Shown here piece by piece: positions 1-9,400 of a stretch of DNA of 31,009 nucleotides. The notes beneath the pieces were generated by a model. It saw only the letters and a list, made by a program, of their open reading frames with translations. It was not told the origin of the DNA and ran no database searches. The DNA is from a virus. Each line of letters starts with the position of its first letter. Positions within the stretch are counted from its first letter, which is position 1. The position numbers and the translations under genes were made by a program. The stretch lies in the IMG/VR virus record IMGVR_UViG_3300032282_003975, positions 1-31,009 of that record; one strand, written 5' to 3'.

Positions 1-612
1 AGTTGCGTCTACGTTACTAACTGTAGTGGTTAAAGCAGAAGTGTTAGCAACAAAATTTGTACCAACACTAAGAACAGCACCGTTAACAGTACCAGTTGTA
101 TAAACACCAAGAGTATTTGCTATGACAGAACTACCAACACTGTGTACAGCAGCATTAACAGTTGTTGCCAATACCGTAGTTGTAGAAATAGTGTTCGATA
201 CAGTAAGGGTGTTTGAAACTTTATCAAAAGTGAAGCCTGCAGTCGCATTAGCAACACCAGAATCGTTAAATTGTACTTGGGTGTTAGAACCAGAAGTACC
301 AGTTCCCCAATAAATCGCAGAACCGTTGGTTACAAGTACTTGACCGTTAGAACCAATGCTACCGTTTGCTGTGATATTTGTGATAACAGCGTTGGCAACG
401 ATAACTTTATCTATGCCAGAAGTAGCATTAGCGACAAGAGCTTGATTGGCTGTTAAAACACCAGGAACTTTTTTACCACCAATTGGTACAACAACCCCAT
501 TAGAACCTATGAAAAGTTGATCACCATTGGCTGTGAAAGCAAGTTCACCGTTCGCCAAAGAAACTGGTGTTGCTGTTGTTAGCGAGCGTTTAATTTGAAT
601 CAGGTTAGACAT
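1..612 (-). CDS. Fibre-like virion structural protein, N-terminal part (runs off the window)
   Basis: The reading frame is open from an ATG at 612 down to base 1, so at least 204 codons are present and the C-terminus lies outside the window. It begins MSNLIQIKRSLTTATPVSLA followed by NGELAFTANGDQLFIGSNG. I recognise this N-terminus from many T4-like marine phage structural or fibre proteins, where it probably anchors a fibre to the virion. The rest is rich in Asn, Thr, Ser and Val (for example KVSNTLTVSNTIS), with no catalytic motif. A perfect TATAAATA late promoter motif and an AGGA ribosome site lie just upstream, so this is probably the first gene of a new late transcript. The exact role (tail fibre or baseplate decoration) is inference. 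Confidence 0.75.
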   Translation of the reverse strand, partial: MSNLIQIKRSLTTATPVSLANGELAFTANGDQLFIGSNGVVVPIGGKKVPGVLTANQALVANATSGIDKVIVANAVITNITANGSIGSNGQVLVTNGSAIYWGTGTSGSNTQVQFNDSGVANATAGFTFDKVSNTLTVSNTISTTTVLATTVNAAVHSVGSSVIANTLGVYTTGTVNGAVLSVGTNFVANTSALTTTVSNVDAT

Positions 613-634
613 TAGGTGAATCCTTTTTTTAAAG

Positions 635-642
635 TATTTATA
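635..642 (-). promoter_or_regulatory. Late promoter TATAAATA
   Basis: The minus strand reads TATAAATA, a perfect match to the T4 late promoter -10 element, in the 33-bp gap between two genes. It lies 23 nt upstream of the ATG at 612. T4-type late promoters need only this element plus gp55, gp33 and the gp45 clamp; a gp33 gene is present in this window. Confidence 0.7.
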
Positions 643-645
643 TTT

Positions 646-927
646 TTAAAAGTCGCCGCCGTCCAAATTACCTGTAACATCAGACAAATTCAATTTTTTA
701 ACAACATATACATCACTAGAGGCATCATAAACCAAAGTTGCGCCATCAGTTTCTCCAATAGCATTCACATCCCTTAAACGGTCTAATCTATCTGCACCAG
801 CACCACTTGTTATGGTTGGAACAGTTTTTAAAGTAACAGGAGTTGTAGAATCTAATATCCCAGCTGTAGCATTAGCAGAAACTTGAATATTTCTTTTTCT
901 AGCAACAACTACGTTTATACTATCCAT
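646..927 (-). CDS. Small conserved virion protein, 93 aa
   Basis: The sequence ends VYDASSDVYVVKKLNLSDV then GNLDGGDF and starts MDSINVVVARKRNIQVSANA. The same pattern occurs in small proteins found beside fibre genes in T4-like cyanophages; the function is unknown. The ATG at 927 is preceded by GAGG, which overlaps the stop region of the upstream gene (stop at 930-932), so the two are probably translated from one message. No transmembrane segment or enzyme motif is visible. It is probably a structural or adaptor subunit because of its neighbours. Confidence 0.7.
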   Translation of the reverse strand: MDSINVVVARKRNIQVSANATAGILDSTTPVTLKTVPTITSGAGADRLDRLRDVNAIGETDGATLVYDASSDVYVVKKLNLSDVTGNLDGGDF

Positions 928-929
928 TT

Positions 930-1253
930 TTACCTCGTTACTTGAGGTGTAACAGTCACAATACCTTCTACAACTCTAGAAATTGTAGTTCCAGAATTAA
1001 TTTCAACGTCGTAAACATATCTTCCAGAAGTCAAATTGCTTGTTTGGTTAGCGGTTAATGAAAGTGTTATGACCCCATTAGCAACTCCAGTTGTGAAAGT
1101 TGCTGAAGCGTTAGAAGAGGTATACCATTTTCTCATTTGAGAATTAGCAGTATAACCCTCAAGATCTAAAGGCGAGCCATATTCATCTTGCAAATTCAAA
1201 GTAGTAGAAAACGTTGCGCCTTGATCTATAACTAGGTTCGCTTTTGTTGCCAT
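930..1253 (-). CDS. Ig-like/BppU-like baseplate or fibre protein, 107 aa
   Basis: The order of motifs is a short N-terminal strand (ANLVIDQGATF), DLEGYTANSQMRKWYTSS, then RYVYDVEINSG and a terminal EGIVTVTPQVTR. This is the signature of a small beta-sandwich protein common in T4-like marine phages and similar in layout to the N-terminal domain of phage baseplate upper proteins. The whole protein is one domain with no catalytic residues. It is separated by 1 nt from the upstream gene's stop (TAACATG). The role as a host-contact or fibre-joining subunit is inferred. Confidence 0.75.
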   Translation of the reverse strand: MATKANLVIDQGATFSTTLNLQDEYGSPLDLEGYTANSQMRKWYTSSNASATFTTGVANGVITLSLTANQTSNLTSGRYVYDVEINSGTTISRVVEGIVTVTPQVTR

Positions 1254-1254
1254 G

Positions 1255-2580
1255 TTACACCACCAAAACGGTTTTTTTGATCTTCAAAGTGGTATTTGTA
1301 GATACAGGAGTAAATAATAATCTTACATTACCAGAAGTGATATCTGTAGTAAACGCACCCAAACTAGTATTAGTGTACATTGTACCAAATTCTGTCAAAT
1401 AAGAATTTGTGCCATTATGTATAATCAATATGTTAGATACTTGATAACCGTTTGCATTATTGTCTTTAACTGATATGGTGTAATCTGCAGAACGATAAGT
1501 TGCTGCAGCAAAACTATCAACCGCCTGTAAAGTTGCACCTGTTGTTGTGTTAGAAACAGAAGTTATTACAGAACCATCTGGAAACTTAAATGAGCTATTA
1601 GTTTCAACAACACCATTAACAGTTAATGCGCTTGTTGGAGCTGTGTTATTGATACCTATCTTATTATTTGTCGTGTCAATAAACAACAAACCTGATTGAA
1701 AGTTAGAATTCGCACCATTAGCATTTACAGAAGAAAAATAACCTTCCCAACGATAACCAGTATTACCTAATTTGTATACCGAATTTTGTGTTGGCATCAA
1801 GTCTCCACCGAACACAGCATTAAATGCCATATTACCAGAAACTATTAAGTCACCGCCGATTCTTAAATTGCCAGCAACATTGGCAGAACCACCAACACCA
1901 AGAGAAGACTGAAGGTTAGCGACACCAACAACATTCAAAGTGTTGCTTGTAGAAATATAGCCTGTAGCTGTTAAATAACCACCAAAACTACCATTACCAC
2001 CAGAAGTTATACCACCGTTGGCTGATATAGTGTTAGCAAAAGCTGCCGATTTAAATACAGTTAAGTTTCCGTTTGTAGAAACTCCATCAGCACTGATGAC
2101 GGTATTAACTGAATTATTACCAACAAATAACCTAGTTGTAGAAATAGAAACGTTAGAACCAACGTTGATATTAGTGTTTGCTAATGCGGTGTCGATGTAT
2201 AAACCTGGTACAGAAATAGTATTAGCAGCTATAACATTACCAGTTATACTTACAGTGTTAACTGCGATGCTAACATTACTTGATGTTGTATTAGAAACTA
2301 CTGAAACTAGATTACTGGTATTATATTTGAAAACAGCATTCGAAGTTACTGATAGTGTGTTAGAAGTTGTACAATTACCACCACGTAAACTATCGATAAT
2401 GAAAACGATATTAGAACCAAGCTGACCTATAACAGTACCGTTACCGTAAGTGAATCCACCAACAAGCGTGTTACTTACCGTTACTGTATTAGATGAAATG
2501 ATAGAAGCAATTTGATTAGTTCTAGCAAGCCAAGTACCAAACGAATCTGCATTTACAATTGGTGTGATAGTAACTGACAT
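1255..2580 (-). CDS. Tail-fibre-like structural protein, 441 aa
   Basis: The N-terminus MSVTITPIVNADSFGTWLAR is the type seen at the head of fibre or baseplate structural proteins of T4-like cyanophages. Residues about 30-230 are a low-complexity beta-rich repeat region of SNTxTVSNT type. It is followed by a DLMPTQNSVYKLGNTGYRW segment and NKIGINNTAPTSALTVNG, both typical of trimeric phage fibres just before the C-terminal region. No chaperone or peptidase motif is visible. The gene starts directly after the upstream stop (TAA-ATG). The assignment as a fibre is by motif and composition, not by a specific homologue. Confidence 0.7.
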   Translation of the reverse strand: MSVTITPIVNADSFGTWLARTNQIASIISSNTVTVSNTLVGGFTYGNGTVIGQLGSNIVFIIDSLRGGNCTTSNTLSVTSNAVFKYNTSNLVSVVSNTTSSNVSIAVNTVSITGNVIAANTISVPGLYIDTALANTNINVGSNVSISTTRLFVGNNSVNTVISADGVSTNGNLTVFKSAAFANTISANGGITSGGNGSFGGYLTATGYISTSNTLNVVGVANLQSSLGVGGSANVAGNLRIGGDLIVSGNMAFNAVFGGDLMPTQNSVYKLGNTGYRWEGYFSSVNANGANSNFQSGLLFIDTTNNKIGINNTAPTSALTVNGVVETNSSFKFPDGSVITSVSNTTTGATLQAVDSFAAATYRSADYTISVKDNNANGYQVSNILIIHNGTNSYLTEFGTMYTNTSLGAFTTDITSGNVRLLFTPVSTNTTLKIKKTVLVV

Positions 2581-2799
2581 TTAATTTTTTTCCATTAACT
2601 TTAAAAGCATTTGTTTGATGTCACTAATATCATTTTTCATTTGGTCGTGTTCTTCTACAACTCTTTTCATATTTAAAAGTTTATCACGTTCTTCTCTATA
2701 TTTATGTAAAGCAGCAGCGTCCACATTCAAAATAGCATTGCTTCTTTTGTCTCTTACAAATTCCGGATGATCTTTCACTTTAATATATTCATCAGACAT
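2581..2799 (-). CDS. Conserved small protein with C-terminal coiled coil, 72 aa
   Basis: The N-terminal part (YIKVKDHPEFVRDKRSNAIL) is a recurring motif in short genes next to structural genes in T4-like marine phages. Residues about 33-70 are charged and heptad-like (HKYREERDKLLNMK, then a run ending MLLKLMEKN), predicting a coiled coil. The function is unknown. The start has AAGAG 7 nt upstream and the gene abuts the next one (TAA-ATG). It could be an assembly factor for the neighbouring fibre proteins, but nothing in the sequence proves that. Confidence 0.7.
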   Translation of the reverse strand: MSDEYIKVKDHPEFVRDKRSNAILNVDAAALHKYREERDKLLNMKRVVEEHDQMKNDISDIKQMLLKLMEKN

Positions 2800-2808
2800 T
2801 TATATCTC

Positions 2809-5292
2809 TTACGCTTGTACCGCGAGTACTCGCATGTCCGCCACGCGAGGGACAATCGCAGTCGAGTTGGAAATTGGAACAATCTTAATAGAGAACTGCG
2901 AATAAGTATCAAATACAAGATCTGAATTGGTAACATATCTTACTACGTTATTGTTTCTATCATTCAAGAAAGCACCAGCCTGAGATTGTAAACCAGGAAT
3001 GTATCCAATTGCAGCATTTGTAGAAGCAAAAGATGGCATTGGATCTACAATAATAGAAGTTGTGTTAGGTATATTTACAATTTCTCTAACGATAAATTTA
3101 GAAACAGAAGTACCAGCTACGTTAGCATCATACAAGTAAACAAAATTACCAACAGCAAGATCAGAAGTGCTATAAGGCGCACCAATAGTTACAGTATTCG
3201 AAGTGGTGTTACACACGTTCGTATTTGGTGAGATATTGATACTTTGAGGGAAACCATAAGAAAGCTCTAGAATATCGTCTTGATCTACTTGGCTGCTCAA
3301 TAGGCTTGGGGAAGATCTTTCTAACAACAAAGACCAATCTTTATTATTATATTGATCTGAATCCTGATTATTTTGAACTTTTGCATAAACTCTCAAATCA
3401 GTAGTTGCTGGTCTGTATGCCGCCAAAAATGCCAATATGTCTTCTGAATTTTGATCTGATGCTAATAGAACATTTTTAGAAATATATCTAGAAGAACGGA
3501 AATATCCATTATCTAAAGTTTCGCTGTAGTATTCTGCTGTTATAATAGAAGCATTAACAGAATTATTACCTAAAGAAGTAGCATTTGCTACGAAATTACC
3601 ATTAGAAACATTAGTAACTCTAACATAAGAAGAATTAGCAAATCTAACTTTACCAGAAACGCCACCTTGTGAAACAGTAGAACCGTTCGTAAAAGAGCCA
3701 TTGTTGTTAGAAAGTGTCAAATAGAAACCAGAAAGCTCATATTCTGGTACACACAAATTCAAAGTAAAATGAGAATATTTTGTGAAATTATCAATCACAG
3801 GCGACATATAAGCATTTGCAGAACTCATACCTGCATATATTTTAACTGATCTTTCGCCAATTCTACCAACTGGTAATTGTGTTAGTTCTTTACTTCTAGA
3901 CATAAAGATTCTTTCAAAATCGATAAGTTCGTTAGAAGTACCTTCTGAAATGTTAATTGGATTGTCGATAGTGTAGCTACTGCTATTCTTTATACCAGTA
4001 AAAGACCAATTGATTCCAGTATTAGCTGGTGCAATATGTGCTATTTGTGGTGAAATATTATTATAAGGCACATTGATGACATCATGAATTTTTGCAGATG
4101 CTCCAGAAAATTGACCAATCAATCTTTGACCGATAGCATTTATGAAGTTATTACCAGTAGTAGATGTCACATTATCGAGAATAACTCTAGTAAAATCTGG
4201 CATAACCATTAAAGAACCCAAACCAGCATGAAGCAACCCATTGTTCATAACTTTACCGTATATGCAATGAGCGTCTGAAAACTGAGAAGTATTCGGGCTA
4301 TTCAAATAAGCATTAGAAAAAGAAATAGTTGTATTGTTAACTATAGAAGTAACTTTTACCATTTGAACAGTAGAAAAATTACTGGTTGCTATGTAAATTA
4401 CATCGTTTGTAGAAAACAAAGTACTGTCTGGAACAGAAAACGTATTAGTTGATGCTGTTATACTAGCATTTTGTGAAACTGTAGTAACATAAGCATTTGA
4501 AACAGAATTCGCATTAAATACGGTGTTTGAAGTAGAAAAAGAAGCAGTTGTATTGATAAGTTTGATTACAGAGCTATTTGAAGCATAAACGTAACCGTAT
4601 GCTGTATTCGCCGAACCATTAGACTGATATACGTAATCTCCCGCCACGAAAGATCCTAACAATCCAGAAACATTCAAAACGGCTACGTTATAAACATTAG
4701 CAGTAGCATATAAAGGTTCGCCAGTTATGTAAGATCCTATAGTGTCTTCAAGTTCTAAGTAATCTTCGTCAGGAGATCTGTAAACAGCTGTACCAGAAAG
4801 CGATGTAAAATTAGCGATATAAATTGTAAATTTCATATCTTCTGTAATTACGGGAATCCAATTCCTATCGTTAGAAGATAAAAATAAATCGCCTGTATCA
4901 TTATTTGTGTAAATTGGAGCATTTGTTAATGCATCATTTTGACCAATTTCTGCTGTCCAAATTTGGTAATCTGGGTTGCCACCCAAAGGAATCAAAACGA
5001 TAGCGTAAGAAACTCCAGATTGAACAAATACTGGAGTTTCGAATTCAAAAGTCGTTGGTGTATTCGCATTATCAGAAGATTTAGGGGGATTTGCACTATA
5101 TGGGTATAAAGTCGATGTACCGAAAGGCAAACGCTCTTGTGTAGGAACACCATTTAATGTTGTTCTAATTTGTAACTCTATACCATATGTAGGACTTACG
5201 TTTTTAAAATAAATGTCTACTTTCGTTATGTAAACACCAGGTATACCTGTTGCTGGTGAATTAACAAAAAACGTTTGACCAATCGGCTTCAT
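2809..5292 (-). CDS. Large virion structural protein (baseplate/fibre attachment type), 827 aa
   Basis: The N-terminus (IGQTFFVNSPATGIPGVYIT, then KVDIYFKNVSPTYGIELQIR) and the region at 600-660 (YISKNVLLASDQNSEDILAF, later YAKVQNNQDSD and KDWSLLLER) match a family of large structural proteins downstream of gp8 in T4-like cyanophages. Residues 214-247 and 532-566 hold two copies of a beta module (G-x-x-V-x-Q, G-x-V, SNSS-x-V, N-V) also found in gp53, gp7-like and gp8 here. The start has GGGGA 5 nt before the ATG, and an AATAAATA motif lies upstream. By position it may take the role of T4 gp9 to gp11 (fibre connection), but I see no direct similarity to those. Confidence 0.7.
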   Translation of the reverse strand: MKPIGQTFFVNSPATGIPGVYITKVDIYFKNVSPTYGIELQIRTTLNGVPTQERLPFGTSTLYPYSANPPKSSDNANTPTTFEFETPVFVQSGVSYAIVLIPLGGNPDYQIWTAEIGQNDALTNAPIYTNNDTGDLFLSSNDRNWIPVITEDMKFTIYIANFTSLSGTAVYRSPDEDYLELEDTIGSYITGEPLYATANVYNVAVLNVSGLLGSFVAGDYVYQSNGSANTAYGYVYASNSSVIKLINTTASFSTSNTVFNANSVSNAYVTTVSQNASITASTNTFSVPDSTLFSTNDVIYIATSNFSTVQMVKVTSIVNNTTISFSNAYLNSPNTSQFSDAHCIYGKVMNNGLLHAGLGSLMVMPDFTRVILDNVTSTTGNNFINAIGQRLIGQFSGASAKIHDVINVPYNNISPQIAHIAPANTGINWSFTGIKNSSSYTIDNPINISEGTSNELIDFERIFMSRSKELTQLPVGRIGERSVKIYAGMSSANAYMSPVIDNFTKYSHFTLNLCVPEYELSGFYLTLSNNNGSFTNGSTVSQGGVSGKVRFANSSYVRVTNVSNGNFVANATSLGNNSVNASIITAEYYSETLDNGYFRSSRYISKNVLLASDQNSEDILAFLAAYRPATTDLRVYAKVQNNQDSDQYNNKDWSLLLERSSPSLLSSQVDQDDILELSYGFPQSINISPNTNVCNTTSNTVTIGAPYSTSDLAVGNFVYLYDANVAGTSVSKFIVREIVNIPNTTSIIVDPMPSFASTNAAIGYIPGLQSQAGAFLNDRNNNVVRYVTNSDLVFDTYSQFSIKIVPISNSTAIVPRVADMRVLAVQA

Positions 5293-5312
5293 ATTATCCC
5301 CTTAAACTGATT

Positions 5313-6446
5313 TTAGATATTTATTGGCTTTGGAAAACCGAATTTACCGCCGAATATTTTACTAATATTATAAAGCACATAAAAAACACCAAGCATAGAA
5401 TATTGTGTAGTTTTATTATTTTCGAATTTAGGAAGCTTGTTGATCCAACGACTGATAGGTGCTCCAACACTCATGATAAACTTTCCAACTTTATTATCTT
5501 TCTCTCTCGCACCCATGACGTATTGCATGTGTTCTGCCCATGGAGTTGCAATACGGTGGGTTACGCGAATGATAAAATCTAATTCTTTTTCTTTACGAAC
5601 CTTTTTATCTTTAATCCAAACAAACATATTTGGTGTGTTACCTGACATCCAATCTACAACTATAGTAGCCCAACGCAAATAACCCTCATAAGTTTCTGGG
5701 CTCGTAGAACGTAGCATTTCACCATAAGCTTCATCAGCTTTGTATGTTTCTTCGTCCATAAGACCTAACTGATACAATTTTGTACAAATAATAGATCCAC
5801 AACCACAACCAGAACCACCGTGTGATGGTGGTGGATCTTCTACATATTCTTGCGTTTCTGAAGTACCCACAGCCAAACCCTCAACAATTTTTTGCTGTGT
5901 TACTGTCGTAGAAGAAACTACGGTTTGACGTGTGTTCAATTTACTACCACCCTTGGCAATAGACAAAGTACTACCGTAATAGACACCGTCTGCTTCTGTA
6001 GTAATGGCGCTTTCACCTTGTGCCAAATCAGAAATATCCAACAACTTGAAAGTTATTTCTTGTGATTTAAATTTACCAGGAGGTATTTTAAAAACACCAA
6101 CACATTTACCATAAGCATCAGAATATAAAGGTGTACCAAAAGCTGCACACTTTTGAGCATTTTCTACAGAATCTTGACTATAACCTTCGTATGTTGGAGC
6201 GCACCAACCAGAAACTGGTACATCTCCGAAATAAGCATAAAGTCTAGTATTTGGTTTCAAACCTTGTGCGAAAAATTGTATAACTACAGAAGGAATTGCA
6301 GGTAAAATACTTACGTTTGTTACAAAATTACCCAAATCTAATTGCTGGTCGTACACAGAATTTTGTAACTGTGTACCAACCTGTTTCATAAGGCTACTTG
6401 TAGTTTGTAGTGTTTGTGTAACGTTTGTTGTTAAATTACCTGGCAT
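5313..6446 (-). CDS. Structural protein with LKPNTR domain and cysteine-rich IICT domain, 377 aa
   Basis: Residues about 60-180 contain FAQGLKPNTRLYAYFGDVPV, a domain I know from the C-terminal part of large DUF4815-type phage structural proteins. Here it follows the DUF4815 gene as a separate ORF. A polar linker leads to SHGGSGCGCGSIICTKLYQL at about 209-228 and a helical C-terminal domain of about 150 residues (YEGYLRWATIVVDWMSG and so on). An IICT-type C-terminal domain occurs in other phage tail proteins and has no established function to my knowledge. AAGGA precedes the ATG by 8 nt. The gene sits 11 nt after the DUF4815 stop, so the two products probably assemble together. Confidence 0.7.
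   Translation of the reverse strand: MPGNLTTNVTQTLQTTSSLMKQVGTQLQNSVYDQQLDLGNFVTNVSILPAIPSVVIQFFAQGLKPNTRLYAYFGDVPVSGWCAPTYEGYSQDSVENAQKCAAFGTPLYSDAYGKCVGVFKIPPGKFKSQEITFKLLDISDLAQGESAITTEADGVYYGSTLSIAKGGSKLNTRQTVVSSTTVTQQKIVEGLAVGTSETQEYVEDPPPSHGGSGCGCGSIICTKLYQLGLMDEETYKADEAYGEMLRSTSPETYEGYLRWATIVVDWMSGNTPNMFVWIKDKKVRKEKELDFIIRVTHRIATPWAEHMQYVMGAREKDNKVGKFIMSVGAPISRWINKLPKFENNKTTQYSMLGVFYVLYNISKIFGGKFGFPKPINI
5318..5325 (-). promoter_or_regulatory. Late promoter candidate AATAAATA
   Basis: The minus strand reads AATAAATA, matching the NATAAATA form described for late promoters of T4-like cyanophages. It lies 26 nt upstream of the ATG at 5292, inside the last codons of the preceding gene. 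AT-rich sequence produces such matches by chance, so it rests on position. Confidence 0.45.
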
Positions 6447-6457
6447 ATTTTTATTCC

Positions 6458-9400
6458 TTAGCCGTAAGAACCATAGTTGTAAGAAACGCTAGCAGAACCG
6501 TTTGGATTACTACCGACATGTTCTGTAGAAGAACTTGTCGCAGAAATCAACGTATTAGCGTAAGTTTTAGAAACAGTTTCCCAATTACCCCATTGTGTTC
6601 CCCAAGCATTTTGTAGATTTACCCAGTTTTGCGCCAAATCAATATTATTAATAACGTCTGGAGAAGTCGTAATATCAGGAGCAGTAGAACCAGTAGGTGT
6701 TAATGTTATGGTTCCTTTCCAAGTGAAAATATTACCTTCAATACAATTTCTATATTTAGATGCATAACCCTGATTGATGAAAACATTATTAGAAGTATGA
6801 GTCAACATAACTAGGTCGCCATGTTTTACGACATTAGTACTCAAATTCGAATCAAAAGTAAAATCAGACCTAACTTGAACGAAAGCTGGTCTTAGTTCTG
6901 TTCTGGTTGGGTCTATAGCAATATAGAATTTAGGATGTTTTGTGTTAGAAAGGTCAAATCCGTTAAATGGTTCTACGAAAATACCATTTTGAAATCTAGT
7001 TTGACCAGTTGTTGTACTTCTAACTTGAAGAGATGCAGCTGAAGATTCTAACAAAGATAAAGAAGTATAATATTCTAGGTTCTTAATACGCTTATCAAAA
7101 CCAGATATATCTTTCATCGTATAACGACGATTTTGAGAAGGTTGAGATTCTATAGCATTATCGTATCTTTTATAAATTTTTGCTTCTTCTGTAGTCAAAG
7201 AAGGATATGGCGGTATCTTCAACAAAGCAAGAGTCATTGTACCGTTAGGTTCGATAGGTGCTGGTGGATTAGTTGATGAAGGTAAACCTTCAAAAACAAC
7301 AGCATTACCAGCAGTATCTATTGAAATTCTATCAGTTCTTGGTAGATAATATTGTATATCAGACTTGAAAATAGAATCAGGAGCTGGTAAATATGGTACA
7401 TAATTAAATGATAATGTTGAAGAAGGATTAATTGTCGAGCTTGCTATAGTTGTAGTTATAGTAGCAGTATTAGAAGCATATGGTCTAAAATCGATAGAAT
7501 CTCTGAGATCTAAAAATCTACCAGAACTTGTAGTGTAAGTCGGTATTTCAGCAGTTGTTATCGCATTAGTGTTTGCTGGGTTGGTGTCATCAATAGGATA
7601 AGAATTTGCATCAAAGAAACCTTTACCCTGAGAAGTATTGTAAGTGAAAGCTGAAACTTGCACCAACATTACTGTATTAGAGTTAAATTTGTCTGTTAAT
7701 GTCGAAGGTAAAAGGCTAATAGAAGCCAAATCATAATAAGCGTCTCTTTGACCTTTATCTAATACAAAACTATTCGCATAGTTTGTTCCTGTATTAGAAT
7801 ATGACTTATTACCACTGGAATCTATATAAACTCCTTTGAGTTGGTAAACGTCAGGTATACCTAAATTCCAAGGACCAATTTTACCACCAGAATTATTTGA
7901 ACAATCTATTTTAACAAAAATATTTTCATTAACTGTTTTCTTAATAGAAGTTGTTTCTGAACGTTTAATAGAATTTACAACCTCAACAGTAAATGTGGCA
8001 TTACATGTTTCTCCAAGGCTAATATAAAGAGTATTAGCATCGACAGTCATTGTTCTATTCGGTCTTGAAATAGAGAAAGGTATAGGATTACCCTTAATGA
8101 ATGCCTTTTGGTGTGTTAAATTAGAAGCATTACCGTTACCATTAGTGTCAGTTGTTATAAACACGTTGTTAGAAATAGAAACAATTGTTCTCGCTTGACC
8201 ATTAGTTAAGATAATATCGCCTACGGAATAATTACTAGTAAATGTTGTTCCTGTTCCCAAAACAGCAGTATTAGTGCTATATATTTGGACATTACCTGTT
8301 TTATTAGAAGAATACCCATTAGAAGTTGGCACAACGACGAAATCATTCATTTCATAAGTTGATAAACCACCACTATATACAAAATTTTCTGAACCGCTAC
8401 CTACAACAGTATCGATACCGATAGAAGTATTACCTGTTGTTAATACTTGTGCATTGGAAACTTTTCTGTAAACAAATTCTTCATGATTGAACCCATTACC
8501 CTTTATAGCCTTTTGACCAAATGGGAAAATCATAGTATTAATTGCTGGGTTATAAAGTGTAGCTACATTTGTATTAGAAGTAGCATTATATGTTTGAACA
8601 ATATCAGCAACACCTTTTAGTGTGCTGCTGTAGTAATGAATAATACTCTTAACATCGCTAAAATTCGTACCTGGGTTCATTTGTATATCGAACAGGTAAA
8701 TTTTATATTGACCAGTAGCTGCGCCTTGAGAACCGTTATCGTAAGAAAAACCTCTTACATAGGCTGTACCTATTTTGGTCGCAGAAGAATACCCAGTCGA
8801 TAACCAAGTTCTTGAAGTTATAGAAGTTTTAGCAATATTGTGTAATTCTACTTGAACGATTCTACTTGTATCTTCGAAATTACCGGAAAGTTCTTGAACA
8901 AGAGCATAATAACCAAAATTTAAAGAAACATTTTGACTCAATTGAGTGGCATAGTCAGTGCCTTTTCTTACTGACTTTGTAACATTATTAATAAATTCTA
9001 CTCTATGACCCTCTACGTATCCGAGACCTCTGCTGATGACAGCGTTAAAATGAGTAGAATAATCTTCGTTAGAGGTGTTAGCAAGTAATTTTGTAGTTAC
9101 AATGAATGGATTTACAACAAAGTTACCATTTGTTTCAAAAGTTCTACGAGCAACTTCTTTTTCTACAGAATTGAATTGTGGATCAAATCTAGCAGTTATC
9201 GGCAAACCTTCTTTGAAATCGACAATTGGGAAAAATGTAGAAGTGTTCGCGCTCGCGGACTCGCGAGTAACCAAAACTGGACTTAATTTTAAACGATCAG
9301 CACCAGGAGCAGCATAGTTCGGTGCGCCAGCGGCATTATCAAAAAGAGAATCGTCGTTATTTGGTGTTATGATACTTTCATCAGCAGCAAAACCAATAGA

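Noticed and set aside
2018-2425. Plus-strand 135-codon frame
   Set aside because: Antisense to the fibre-like gene; its Leu/Thr/Val pattern is the mirror of the SNTxTV repeats.
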